64,000 bases of DNA from SIG701 sp045539595 (GCA_045539595.1 JAZQFQ010000016.1:28773-92772), one strand, 5' to 3'; counted from the first letter of the stretch, positions 54,882-62,064 are shown. Numbers and translations are program-made. The notes: a model not told the origin generated them from the sequence alone.

Positions 54882-55738
54882 ATCTGCCCCCCTCCGATCT
54901 TTGCAAGAATCTGCGATGCGGCGTACTTTACAGTATAAATATCCGCTCCGATATCGATGCCGTGCTTGCGTAACTCGTCCGCCACATAGGTGATCTGCGG
55001 TACATCCAGCCCCACATTCAGCAGTTCATTGTACCGACCGAACACCTCGGAACAAGTACCGTCCATAGCCACTTTACCGGCAGACATAACGATGATGCGA
55101 TCGCAGTACATAGCCATATCTTCCATGCTGTGGCTGACAATAATCACGGATGTTCCGCTGCTGCGCTGGAACTCACGGATACGCCCCAGAATTTCCCGTC
55201 GTCCACCCGGATCCAATCCGGCCGCCGGCTCATCCAGCACAAGAATCTCGGGGCGCATGGCGATAACGCCGGCCAATGCGGCACGACGCTTCTGTCCGCC
55301 GGATAATTCAAAGGGGGACTTGTCAAGCAAATTCTCGTCCAGGCCTGCAAAATGCACCGCGTCCATTACGCGCTGGTCAATCTCTGCCTTACTCAGCCCC
55401 ATATTCTTGGGACCAAAGGCAATGTCATCGCGCACCGTTTCATCAAACAACTGATACTCCGGATACTGCATAACCACGCCTACCCGGAATCGGATATCGC
55501 GAATCTTCTTGGGATCCTCCCAGATGTCTTTTCCGTCAAGCAGCACTTGTCCGGATGTGGGCTTCAAAATACCGTTCAAAAGCTGCACAAGCGTGGATTT
55601 ACCACTGCCCGTGTGTCCCATAAATCCGGTCATCACCGATCCGCCCAGGTGCAGATTTATATTATCCAGCGCCCGTATTTCGTACGGCTCACCGGCACCG
55701 TATACAAAAGAAACATTTTTCAGTTCAATCTGAAACAT
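54878..55738 (-). CDS. ecfA2: Energy-coupling factor ATPase EcfA2
   Basis: This 286-residue ATPase of the ECF transporter has Walker A GHTGSGKSTLVQL, Q-loop VMQYPEYQLFDETV, signature LSGGQKRRAALAGVIA, Walker B ILVLDEPAAGLDP and H-loop SHSMED. The family's C-terminal extension follows, with FGRYNELLNVGLDVPQIT. It forms a heterodimer with EcfA1, 34 nt upstream. Confidence 0.94.
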   Translation of the reverse strand: MFQIELKNVSFVYGAGEPYEIRALDNINLHLGGSVMTGFMGHTGSGKSTLVQLLNGILKPTSGQVLLDGKDIWEDPKKIRDIRFRVGVVMQYPEYQLFDETVRDDIAFGPKNMGLSKAEIDQRVMDAVHFAGLDENLLDKSPFELSGGQKRRAALAGVIAMRPEILVLDEPAAGLDPGGRREILGRIREFQRSSGTSVIIVSHSMEDMAMYCDRIIVMSAGKVAMDGTCSEVFGRYNELLNVGLDVPQITYVADELRKHGIDIGADIYTVKYAASQILAKIGGGQI

Positions 55739-55772
55739 TCTGATTTTCTACCCTCCATACCGCGGCGACAAA

Positions 55773-56654
55773 TCACTCACCGCGGGTATCAGCGATTCGT
55801 TTCATGGCCGCTGCTACCTCAGCGGCACATTCAGCCTGATCGAAAATGTCAGTACGCACGTCCAATCCGTTTTGCTTCAGCAAATACAGCAATTCCGTGG
55901 TCTGCGGCACATCCAAGCGGATATTCCACAATTTTTCCGGCTGCGAAAATACTTCTTCTGGTGTTCCGTCCATAAAGATCTTACCCTTGTCCATCACTAC
56001 AACCCGATCCGCATGCATGGCTTCATTCATGTAGTGAGTGATGTGCAAAACGGTAATTCCTTCTTCCCGATTCAGACGAACGATCGTGTCCATAACTTCC
56101 TTTCGTCCCACGGGATCCAACATGGCGGTACTTTCATCAAAAATGATGCATTTGCGCCGCATGGCGATGACACCGGCGATGGCCACCCGCTGTTTCTGAC
56201 CGCCCGACAGCTTATGAGACATATGGCGGGCGTATTTGGTCATACCCACAAGGCGCAAGGCCTCATCCACCCGATGGCGGATCTTCTCAGACGGGATTCC
56301 CAGATTCTCCACACCGAACGCCACATCTTCTTCCACGATAGTGGCAACGATCTGATTATCCGGATTCTGAAACACCATACCCACATCCCGGCGAGCCTTG
56401 AGAACGTCCTCGTCGGTCACATCATCTGCCGACATATCCTTTCCCCGGATGATTACAGATCCGGAATCCGGTACCAAAACCAAACTCAGCATTTTGGCAA
56501 GTGTAGATTTTCCGCTTCCGTTGTGTCCGAGGATGGCCACAAAAGATCCTTCCTCAATAGACAGATTCACATGATCCAGCGCGTTACGCGTCGCTTTTCC
56601 ATCCTCCGCGGGATAGGCGAACGTCACATCTTTGACTTCGATAATTTTTCCCAT
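55773..56654 (-). CDS. ecfA1: Energy-coupling factor ATPase EcfA1
   Basis: This 293-residue ATPase partner of EcfA2 has Walker A GHNGSGKSTLAKML, Q-loop VFQNPDNQIVATIVEEDVAF, signature LSGGQKQRVAIAGVIA, Walker B CIIFDESTAMLDP and H-loop ITHYMNE. Walker B reads DES rather than DEP, as is common in EcfA1. The ATG at 56654 starts directly at the ATPase domain (MGKIIEVKDVTFAY). The upstream methyltransferase stop lies inside the first codons, so translation may be coupled. Confidence 0.94.
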   Translation of the reverse strand: MGKIIEVKDVTFAYPAEDGKATRNALDHVNLSIEEGSFVAILGHNGSGKSTLAKMLSLVLVPDSGSVIIRGKDMSADDVTDEDVLKARRDVGMVFQNPDNQIVATIVEEDVAFGVENLGIPSEKIRHRVDEALRLVGMTKYARHMSHKLSGGQKQRVAIAGVIAMRRKCIIFDESTAMLDPVGRKEVMDTIVRLNREEGITVLHITHYMNEAMHADRVVVMDKGKIFMDGTPEEVFSQPEKLWNIRLDVPQTTELLYLLKQNGLDVRTDIFDQAECAAEVAAAMKRIADTRGE

Positions 56655-56658
56655 TGCC

Positions 56659-57549
56659 TTACTTTCCCTTTCTCTCCCACCGCGCGCTGGCACCGGCAGG
56701 CAGATACAGCCCGCTTTGCGTCACGGGCAATGCCAACTCACCGGTGGACAATGTACCGCTTTTGGCAATCGGTTCCGGCAGAAGATCCATCAGCATATAT
56801 CCCATGGATGCGGGCGACAAACCGGTCGTGTATGAGTTGATCAAAAAGAACAGCGGTTTGTCCGTCAGAATCTGCACTACCAACGACAAAAGATCGTAGG
56901 CACACTCCTCCAGTTTCCACACTTCCCCATTCGGTCCCCGACCGTATGAGGGTGGGTCCATAATCACACCGTCGTACCGATTGCCCCGGCGGATCTCCCG
57001 CTCCACAAATTTTCGGCAATCGTCAACAATATAGCGCACAGGCGCATCTACCAAGCCGGACAAGCGCAGATTCTCTTTAGCCGCCTGCACCATGCCTTTG
57101 GATGCATCCACGTGGCACACCGCCGCACCGGCTTTAGCCGCCGCGGCCGTAGCACCTCCGGTGTACGCAAATAGATTCAGCACTTTCGGCTGATATTCCG
57201 GATTATTCGCACGCGCCTCACGGATAATGCCAGAAAACCAATCCCAATTGACTGCTTGTTCCGGAAACAGTCCGGTGTGCTTGAATCCCATAGGACGGAG
57301 TTTGAACTCCAACTCACCGTATCGGATGTTCCAATCGGCAGGCATCTTGGAAACCACCCACTGGCCGCCGCCGCTTTTTGCACGACGATACACACCGTGG
57401 GGCCGATTCCACAACGGATGCCGGCGGGGAGAGTTCCAGATCACCTGCGGGTCCGGACGGATCAAAATATATTTTCCCCATCTTTCCAGACGCTCGCCAT
57501 TCGTTGCATCCAGCAATTCATAATCTTTCCAATTCTCGTTTATAAACAT
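56659..57549 (-). CDS. Class I SAM-dependent methyltransferase, RlmI-like
   Basis: This 296-residue methyltransferase resembles the catalytic part of RlmI/RlmK-type 23S rRNA cytosine methyltransferases. The N-terminal region (residues about 20-100) is beta-rich. The SAM-binding motif I is VLNLFAYTGGATAAAAKAGA, motif II is VCHVDASKGMVQAAKENLRL, and the catalytic motif IV is VIMDPPSYGRG. No PUA domain is visible, so the RNA target is uncertain. The ATG at 57549 has GGAGG 5 nt upstream. It lies between ruvC and the ECF genes. Confidence 0.87.
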   Translation of the reverse strand: MFINENWKDYELLDATNGERLERWGKYILIRPDPQVIWNSPRRHPLWNRPHGVYRRAKSGGGQWVVSKMPADWNIRYGELEFKLRPMGFKHTGLFPEQAVNWDWFSGIIREARANNPEYQPKVLNLFAYTGGATAAAAKAGAAVCHVDASKGMVQAAKENLRLSGLVDAPVRYIVDDCRKFVEREIRRGNRYDGVIMDPPSYGRGPNGEVWKLEECAYDLLSLVVQILTDKPLFFLINSYTTGLSPASMGYMLMDLLPEPIAKSGTLSTGELALPVTQSGLYLPAGASARWERKGK

Positions 57550-57562
57550 ACTTCCTCCGGAC

Positions 57563-58096
57563 CTATTTTTGTCCTTTCAGCATACCGCCGATGGCCGTAG
57601 GCTGATTGTAATATTTTCCCAGACCGGATCCGCCGGTGTGCGCGTGGCAAATGGCAATAGCAATAGCGTCCGCCGTATCATCCGGTTTGGGCGGTTCTTT
57701 TAGGCCAAGCATAAGCGTTACCATGGAGATCACCTGCTTTTTCTCTGCCTTTCCGTACCCGACCACTGCCTGTTTTACCTGCATGGGTGTGTATTCAAAA
57801 ATCGGGACACCGTGCCGCTTGGCACACAATAAAACAACGCCGCGGGCTTCCGCCACCACAATTCCGGTGGTAACGTTGGTATTCCAAAACAATTCCTCGA
57901 CCGCAATCGCGTCTGGCCTGTACTTCTCTATGATTTCGGAGAGACGTTCATAAATCTGTGCAAGTCGATCTTCTACAGGAAGTCCAGCCTTCGTCTGAAC
58001 AGAACCGTATGCTATGGGCCTAAAGCGGTTTGTGCTGTATTGCAGAACGCCCCAGCCGACAATTGCAAGCCCGGGATCCACGCCAAGAATTACCAT
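57563..58096 (-). CDS. ruvC: Holliday junction resolvase RuvC
   Basis: This 177-residue endonuclease resolves Holliday junctions during recombination repair. The acidic catalytic residues are visible: Asp7 in ILGVDPGLA, Glu67/68 in AVEELFWNTN, and Asp140 and Asp143 in PDDTADAIAIAICH. The length is normal. RuvA and RuvB genes are not beside it. GGAGGG precedes the ATG and a strong promoter lies 30 bp upstream, making it the first gene of a long leftward operon. Confidence 0.95.
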   Translation of the reverse strand: MVILGVDPGLAIVGWGVLQYSTNRFRPIAYGSVQTKAGLPVEDRLAQIYERLSEIIEKYRPDAIAVEELFWNTNVTTGIVVAEARGVVLLCAKRHGVPIFEYTPMQVKQAVVGYGKAEKKQVISMVTLMLGLKEPPKPDDTADAIAIAICHAHTGGSGLGKYYNQPTAIGGMLKGQK

Positions 58097-58124
58097 AGCC
58101 CCCTCCTATATACGTATTCAGTAT

Positions 58125-58153
58125 ATTATACCACACTCGTTGTCGCAAGTCAA
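58125..58153 (-). promoter_or_regulatory. Strong promoter for the ruvC-led operon
   Basis: On the minus strand TTGACT (58148-58153), a 17-bp spacer and extended TGG-TATAAT (58125-58130) lie 29 bp before ruvC. No other clear promoter is visible down to 46232. Confidence 0.88.
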
Positions 58154-58204
58154 TTTTTTTGATGAAACAATCTATAGTGTATTGTTCTTTTTCAGTCGAG
58201 CAAC

Positions 58205-58233
58205 TTGACAAAAAACGGATAATGTGATACCAT
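58205..58233 (+). promoter_or_regulatory. Promoter pointing into the tRNA-Pro region
   Basis: TTGACA (58205-58210) and extended TGATACCAT (-10 at 58228-58233) are 17 bp apart. Transcription would start about 45 bp before the first tRNA-like fragment and about 410 bp before the intact tRNA-Pro gene. It could be the original promoter of a tRNA-Pro gene later broken by integrations. Confidence 0.5.
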
Positions 58234-58283
58234 AATGGGGTGGATTCCGAAAGCTATGAACAAAAATAATAACCGAATAATCA

Positions 58284-58323
58284 TCGGGGTGTTGCCTAAT
58301 GGTAAGGCGCTTGGTTTGGGAGC
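58284..58323 (+). repeat. tRNA-Pro 5'-half fragment, copy 1
   Basis: This 40-bp repeat (identical at 58469-58508) contains the acceptor 5' strand, a complete D arm and the anticodon 5' stem of a proline tRNA, breaking off after TTTGGGAGC. No 3' half follows, so it cannot give a tRNA. Confidence 0.7.
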
Positions 58324-58468
58324 GTGCAGTGGTCTTCGGCTACGGTTTCTGAATAAGCGAGCAATCGGGCGAAAAACGGCGGAAACGCGAGTAAATCGTG
58401 ATCGAGCGGCGGCGGAAAATGCGGTTTGACCACAGGTTTGACCATAGTTGAGAAAAAATTGAATATTT

Positions 58469-58508
58469 TCGGGGTGTTGCCTAATGGTAAGGCGCTTGGT
58501 TTGGGAGC
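58469..58508 (+). repeat. tRNA-Pro 5'-half fragment, copy 2
   Basis: Identical over 40 bp to the fragment at 58284-58323 and located 185 bp downstream of it, again ending at TTTGGGAGC. The intact tRNA-Pro begins 181 bp further on, with a different D-arm sequence. Confidence 0.7.
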
Positions 58509-58649
58509 TAAGTATATCGCAAGACCCCAATCCTCAAAAACCCGCATAAACACTGGACTTTTCGCACTTTATATTTCCTAAAAGTATCGTTTGACCACAA
58601 TTTTGACCAGTTCTGTAAACCCTCTTATTTTGACCACAATTTCATACCT

Positions 58650-58725
58650 CGGGGTGTAGCGCAGTTGGTAGCGCGCTTGCTTTGGGAGCAAGATGCCGCA
58701 GGTTCGAATCCTGTCACTCCGACCA
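58650..58725 (+). tRNA. tRNA-Pro (anticodon UGG)
   Basis: A 76-nt cloverleaf with encoded CCA: the acceptor CGGGGTG pairs with CACTCCG (one G-U), the D arm is AGCGCAGTTGGTAGCGC, the anticodon stem CTTGC/GCAAG encloses loop TTTGGGA with anticodon TGG at 58683-58685, and the T arm contains GGTTCGAATCC. It is the only complete tRNA in the window and lies in a region of tRNA fragments. Confidence 0.95.
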
Positions 58726-58730
58726 AAAAT

Positions 58731-58775
58731 CGACCGATTTCGAGGCTAAAAACCTTGAAAATCGGTCGTTTTTTC
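58731..58775 (+). terminator. Terminator after tRNA-Pro
   Basis: CGACCGATTT (58731-58740) pairs with AAATCGGTCG (58759-58768), followed by six T. Confidence 0.85.
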
Positions 58776-58873
58776 GTTACTGTGCACAAATTCTGATTTT
58801 TGCCCCGATTTTGACCACAATTTTGACCAGTGCATTTTTTGCCAAAAAGCTGCCCCAAAACCGCTCGAAAGGA

Positions 58874-58895
58874 ACAAGATGCCGCAGGTTCAAAC
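58874..58895 (+). repeat. tRNA-Pro 3'-half fragment
   Basis: The bases from 58874 repeat the anticodon 3' stem, variable loop and start of the T arm of the intact tRNA (ACAAGATGCCGCAGGTTC is shared but for the first bases), then diverge. A shorter T-loop-like piece (CAGGTTCAAA) recurs near 58932. Such 3' copies are normal products of integration into a tRNA gene. Confidence 0.6.
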
Positions 58896-58986
58896 TCGCA
58901 CAAACCCGAGCACAAAAAAGCCTCAAAAAGCACAGGTTCAAATAGAGGATCGAGTAAAATTTGCTTATTATTCACCCACAAAAAGC

Positions 58987-59022
58987 AATACCGGACGACT
59001 TGTCATAGCCATCCGGTATTTT
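58987..59022. terminator. Terminator after the Fic gene
   Basis: AATACCGGA (58987-58995) pairs with TCCGGTATT (59012-59020) across a 16-nt loop. T-runs exist on both sides, so it may work in either direction. Confidence 0.7.
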
Positions 59023-59916
59023 TTAATCCTGTAGCATACTCAGATACTGATCCAATCTCGCATTCACATATCCCGCGAACAGCTTTTCCATAGGTGCGAG
59101 GTTTCCCTTGACGTAATAAGCATCAAAGGCATCGTAATAGGCCTTACGATCGGTGAACTTGATGTCGATAGGTGGATAACCCGCCTTCATCAATTCCAGA
59201 TTGACCAAGAGTCTACCGGTTCTACCGTTTCCGTCGATAAAGGGGTGGATCCCCTCAAACTCAATGTGGAACCGAGCCAGCTTGGTTACGATATGCTCTG
59301 TGCTCTCTGCATAGCGAATCATCAGTTGCTCCATACTGGGCTGTATCATATAAGGCTGCACCGGTTCGTGTTGGGCGCCCATAATACGAACGGGCACGCG
59401 ACGGTAAACACCGCGATCCTCTCGCTGATCCGCTAACACAAGGAAATGGATTTGCTGTATTACTCGCTCCGACAAAGGCGCTTTCTCCTGCACAAGCTCA
59501 CGCACAAAGTCAAAGGCTTCTTTGTGTCCGACAACTTCCATGTGCTCCTTCAGGGGCTTCTGATCAATAGTCAAACCACGCAGGACCATATCGGTCTCCC
59601 TAAGCGTTAGAGTGTTCCCTTCGATAGCATTGGAGTTGTAGGTATATTCAATGGCAAAATCTTCGTTTAGTCGTTTAACCTCACCTTCGGTCAGCGGACG
59701 GCGAGAATCCAATTCTTTTTTCTTTTGGTCAATGATCTCCAAAAGCGACGCGGATGTCTTATAACGTCCATCTGACGGCTTTGCGGCATTTTCGGGAATC
59801 TTCCACCCACGGCCTTGCTGAAACGCACCGGGGATCTTCCCCTCGCTACACAAAAATCTTACGCGGCGATCGGAGATACCCCACTTGGCAGCCGCCTCTT
59901 TTACAGTCATAAACAC
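59023..59916 (-). CDS. Fic-family protein with N-terminal helix-turn-helix
   Basis: This protein of about 297 residues has an N-terminal MerR/excisionase-like DNA-binding segment (TVKEAAAKWGISDRRVRFL), the class II inhibitory motif NSNAIEG (residues about 94-100), and a Fic core with the active-site loop HPFIDGNGRTGRL. Fic proteins usually transfer AMP from ATP to a target Tyr, Ser or Thr, and the inhibitory helix blocks ATP until released. The presence of its own DNA-binding domain and repeated operators over its promoter suggest autoregulation. The start may be GTG at 59916 (AAGGAG 9 nt upstream) or ATG at 59910. Confidence 0.9.
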   Translation of the reverse strand: MFMTVKEAAAKWGISDRRVRFLCSEGKIPGAFQQGRGWKIPENAAKPSDGRYKTSASLLEIIDQKKKELDSRRPLTEGEVKRLNEDFAIEYTYNSNAIEGNTLTLRETDMVLRGLTIDQKPLKEHMEVVGHKEAFDFVRELVQEKAPLSERVIQQIHFLVLADQREDRGVYRRVPVRIMGAQHEPVQPYMIQPSMEQLMIRYAESTEHIVTKLARFHIEFEGIHPFIDGNGRTGRLLVNLELMKAGYPPIDIKFTDRKAYYDAFDAYYVKGNLAPMEKLFAGYVNARLDQYLSMLQD

Positions 59917-59940
59917 ACAAATCAACTCCTTCCGAAACAT

Positions 59941-59969
59941 ATTATACCATATTATCGGAATAATATCAA
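59941..59969 (-). promoter_or_regulatory. Promoter for the Fic gene
   Basis: On the minus strand TTGATA (59964-59969), a 17-bp spacer and extended TGG-TATAAT (59941-59946) lie 25 bp before the start. Confidence 0.82.
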
Positions 59970-60006
59970 GTGTATCGGAATAATATTTTGTGTGTTTCGG
60001 AATAAT
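59955..60006. promoter_or_regulatory. Three TCGGAATAAT operator repeats over the Fic promoter
   Basis: TCGGAATAAT occurs at 59955-59964, 59975-59984 and 59997-60006, spaced 20 and 22 bp (about two helical turns). The first lies between the -35 and -10 and is part of ATTATCGGAATAAT, an inverted repeat. The set looks like an operator for cooperative repression. Confidence 0.6.
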
Positions 60007-60038
60007 GTCGCAATTTAATTGTCTTATAGCCGCATTGA

Positions 60039-60323
60039 CTATATGTCTTCAACCGCTTCAAGCCCGTCCATTACTTCGACCATAATTCGTGTCGCAAGAA
60101 AGAACCCCGAGACAAACGCTTCTCGCTCTGCAATGCTGCTCAACTCGCTCTGACAGTCTTTAAACTTTTCAAAGACTTCTTTCTGCTTCTCTGTAAGAGT
60201 AGAGGCGAGCTCCTCCTCGTTCCTGCAGATCAGCTTCACAAGCTTGTCCATCCGCGATCCGCGTTTGATAAATCTCTCGTTTGGATTGATGTTCCCGTAA
60301 TATAAATGTTCAAGCGTCGTCAT
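60039..60323 (-). CDS. DUF6809-like small protein
   Basis: This 94-residue soluble protein starts MTTLEHLYYGNINPNER, the pattern of the small DUF6809 family that is common on Clostridial mobile elements. It continues with a helical segment rich in Glu and Lys (residues about 40-60) and a final hydrophobic helix (FVSGFFLATRIMVEVMDGL). The function is unknown. GGAGG lies 7 nt before the ATG, and the start overlaps the stop of the upstream micro-gene (ATGA). Confidence 0.75.
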   Translation of the reverse strand: MTTLEHLYYGNINPNERFIKRGSRMDKLVKLICRNEEELASTLTEKQKEVFEKFKDCQSELSSIAEREAFVSGFFLATRIMVEVMDGLEAVEDI

Positions 60324-60448
60324 TTCTGCACCTCCGTCTCTATACATTCCGATCCTTCTTTCTCGATAATGAGAGAGCGGCTCCGCCTCGGGAAATCCCG
60401 ATTCAGAACCGCTCCGTTTTGATTATTTACTTGTCTTTTCCGTGTCAT
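60320..60448 (-). CDS. 42-residue micro-protein coupled to the DUF6809 gene
   Basis: A short open frame with an excellent Shine-Dalgarno (AAGGAGG, 8 nt before the ATG) encodes a basic 42-residue peptide: an Arg/Lys-rich start (MTRKRQVNNQNG), then AVLNRDFPRRSRSLIIEKEG and an acidic end. Its stop overlaps the next start as ATGA, a strong sign of real translation and coupling. No family is recognised. It could be an autoregulatory leader or a small DNA- or RNA-binding protein. Confidence 0.55.
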   Translation of the reverse strand: MTRKRQVNNQNGAVLNRDFPRRSRSLIIEKEGSECIETEVQK

Positions 60449-60521
60449 ATGCACTACCTCCTTCTTTGGTAGCACACACAATATCACAGAAGCGGACGGA
60501 AGTCCAGAGAGAATAAAGAAA

Positions 60522-61067
60522 TTAATTCTTATGTTTCACATACAAAAAGAATGTCCTTTTGGTAATTAATAAAATTAACATAATTACTATTAAAGAAAGC
60601 GCTAAGATTGCAATAGTGAGAATTTGTAAAACGATAGTATTACTTGCTTGAGTAAGAAAAATTGATATAATTGCTGCAACTAAAGACAAAAGTGTAGATG
60701 AAACAATCGATACAAAAGTCTCTTCCGCTACTTGTTTTTCCACTATATTTTTGCTATCGATTTTGCTTATCATAATAGCTGCAAATCCAAATAATACCGT
60801 AAACACGATTGCAAAAACTGTCGTTAACAATGTAGCCAAATCATTATCAATAGTAAAATTTAATTTACACACAAGAATAGCTGCAACTATTAGCGGAAAC
60901 ACAAGAAAACAAGCTAAATCCCATAGCGATATTTTCTTTGTTTTGTCATTTTTGAAAACCAGCAGTTGCTCCTTGATTAGTGCCAACAGGCGCACCTTTC
61001 TGTTAAAAAGCAACATAATTAACAATATGGAAACGATAGCTGAAACCCATAAATACTTTTCATCCAT
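60522..61067 (-). CDS. Small four-helix membrane protein of unknown function
   Basis: This 181-residue membrane protein has about four transmembrane helices (near residues 6-24, 50-70, 80-102 and 118-165, the last perhaps two) and a Lys-rich cytoplasmic loop and tail. No family is recognised. GGAGG lies 9 nt before the ATG at 61067. It overlaps the stop of the upstream 322-residue gene by eight bases, so the two are translated together. The gene is much more AT-rich than the core of the window. It could be the membrane effector of a two-gene module. Confidence 0.65.
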   Translation of the reverse strand: MDEKYLWVSAIVSILLIMLLFNRKVRLLALIKEQLLVFKNDKTKKISLWDLACFLVFPLIVAAILVCKLNFTIDNDLATLLTTVFAIVFTVLFGFAAIMISKIDSKNIVEKQVAEETFVSIVSSTLLSLVAAIISIFLTQASNTIVLQILTIAILALSLIVIMLILLITKRTFFLYVKHKN

Positions 61068-62028
61068 CCGTATCTTCCTCCACAACTATTTCATCGTAAT
61101 ATCTATCAGTAAGTTCAGACAGTGCTTTAATAAAATCACCATAAGCATTGAATTTTTTATGCAGATCATATGTAATATCATAATTTCCGAACAAAGAATC
61201 GAAATCGCCTAAAGCCACTTTATGGTGTCTTTTTCCTATTCGCAGAACAATTTCTGCATCATTATATGATTCAGAATTTGGGCAAAGTTGTTTGATTCGG
61301 GCAAATGCAACATCTTTGGTTGTTTTTCCAAGCTTTAGTTCGTGAATAATTCTTTTTATAGCGCTGTTTTCTGGGGATTCAAGATTAAATCCTAACTCTT
61401 GGATAACTTCAACTTTTCTTTTCTTATGTATATTCTCTGCAACATCCGAAGATTTATTTTCACGTATATATTGAAGTTGAATTTTTGACGGTTGAATACC
61501 ATCATCTTTTTTATCAACGAGAGGCAAGTACAATTGCATATCCATTCTCATGCCTTTTTCGCGCAACATTGCATTTGCAATCTCCATAAAAATACTTTTA
61601 CAGCCAGAACCGCTTTGACGATGGAAAATCGCTATCGATGAATCCTTGTTTTGATACATGAAAATATTATGTTCGTATAATGCTGCACTATCAGAACCGA
61701 AATCGTATCTCCTGCCCGTGCTCGTTTTTATAATACGAAAAGGCTTCCCTTGTTTTCCAGCATACGGAACAATTCTCCATTTCTTGATTTCGTCTGTGCC
61801 TTCACGTTCAAATATATTTTCCTTGGGCAGTATTATTGCTCGTTCTGTGACTTTACCAACAACCAAAGTTTCTGTAAAGGTGCAAAAGTCCGTAATAAAG
61901 TTTTCAAAAGTATATTCAGGAGAACTTCCTGCTTTAATGATATCTTTTAGTGTATCCTTTAGTGGATTGTTTCTCTGTAAATATTCAAAGGTGCATTTAT
62001 ACGCCGTGAGGGTTTCAACTTTTGCCAT
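61060..62028 (-). CDS. Unknown soluble protein, partner of the membrane protein
   Basis: This 322-residue protein is predicted soluble with a mixed alpha/beta composition. No family is recognised. Visible features are a central Gly-Ser-Gly-Cys-Lys patch (FHRQSGSGCKSIFMEI), a Lys-rich segment (VAENIHKKRKVEVIQEL, residues about 200-215), and a C-terminal acidic end (EIVVEEDTDG). AGGAG lies about 8 nt before the ATG. It precedes and overlaps the four-helix protein gene. Soluble sensor plus membrane effector is a common form of phage-defence pairs, but this assignment is inference only. Base composition differs from the core genes. Confidence 0.6.
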   Translation of the reverse strand: MAKVETLTAYKCTFEYLQRNNPLKDTLKDIIKAGSSPEYTFENFITDFCTFTETLVVGKVTERAIILPKENIFEREGTDEIKKWRIVPYAGKQGKPFRIIKTSTGRRYDFGSDSAALYEHNIFMYQNKDSSIAIFHRQSGSGCKSIFMEIANAMLREKGMRMDMQLYLPLVDKKDDGIQPSKIQLQYIRENKSSDVAENIHKKRKVEVIQELGFNLESPENSAIKRIIHELKLGKTTKDVAFARIKQLCPNSESYNDAEIVLRIGKRHHKVALGDFDSLFGNYDITYDLHKKFNAYGDFIKALSELTDRYYDEIVVEEDTDG

Positions 62029-62064
62029 TTAATTATCTCCTATCATTTAAATGTCCTTTACACT

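Larger units (their letters stand above)
58425..58829 (+). repeat. Paired TTTGACCA direct repeats
   Basis: TTTGACCA occurs seven times: 58425, 58437, 58590, 58602, 58629, 58810 and 58822. Six copies form three pairs, each with exactly 12 bp between starts. Pairs lie before the second tRNA fragment, before the intact tRNA and before the 3' fragment. They could be recombinase arm sites or remnants of the 3' ends of integrase genes (the minus strand reads LVKIVVK or GQNCGQN). Confidence 0.6.

Noticed and set aside
58425..58829. Possible CtsR operators (the minus strand reads GGTCAAA pairs)
   Set aside because: The heptad GGTCAAA is the CtsR half-site, but the pairs here have a 5-nt gap instead of the usual 3 nt. 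They are not next to a clp promoter and lie 7 kb from the ClpE-like gene. The integration-scar reading fits better.
58625..58981. A minus-strand frame of 118 codons over the tRNA
   Set aside because: The peptide VGVTGFEPAASCSQ is the well-known artificial translation of the antisense of a tRNA T arm. The frame covers tRNA-Pro and cannot be a gene.
60522..62028. Assignment of the soluble/membrane pair as a Kiwa (KwaA/KwaB) system
   Set aside because: The sizes and four-helix topology are similar, but gene order is reversed and no KwaB (DUF4868) motif can be recognised. Kept as unknown.
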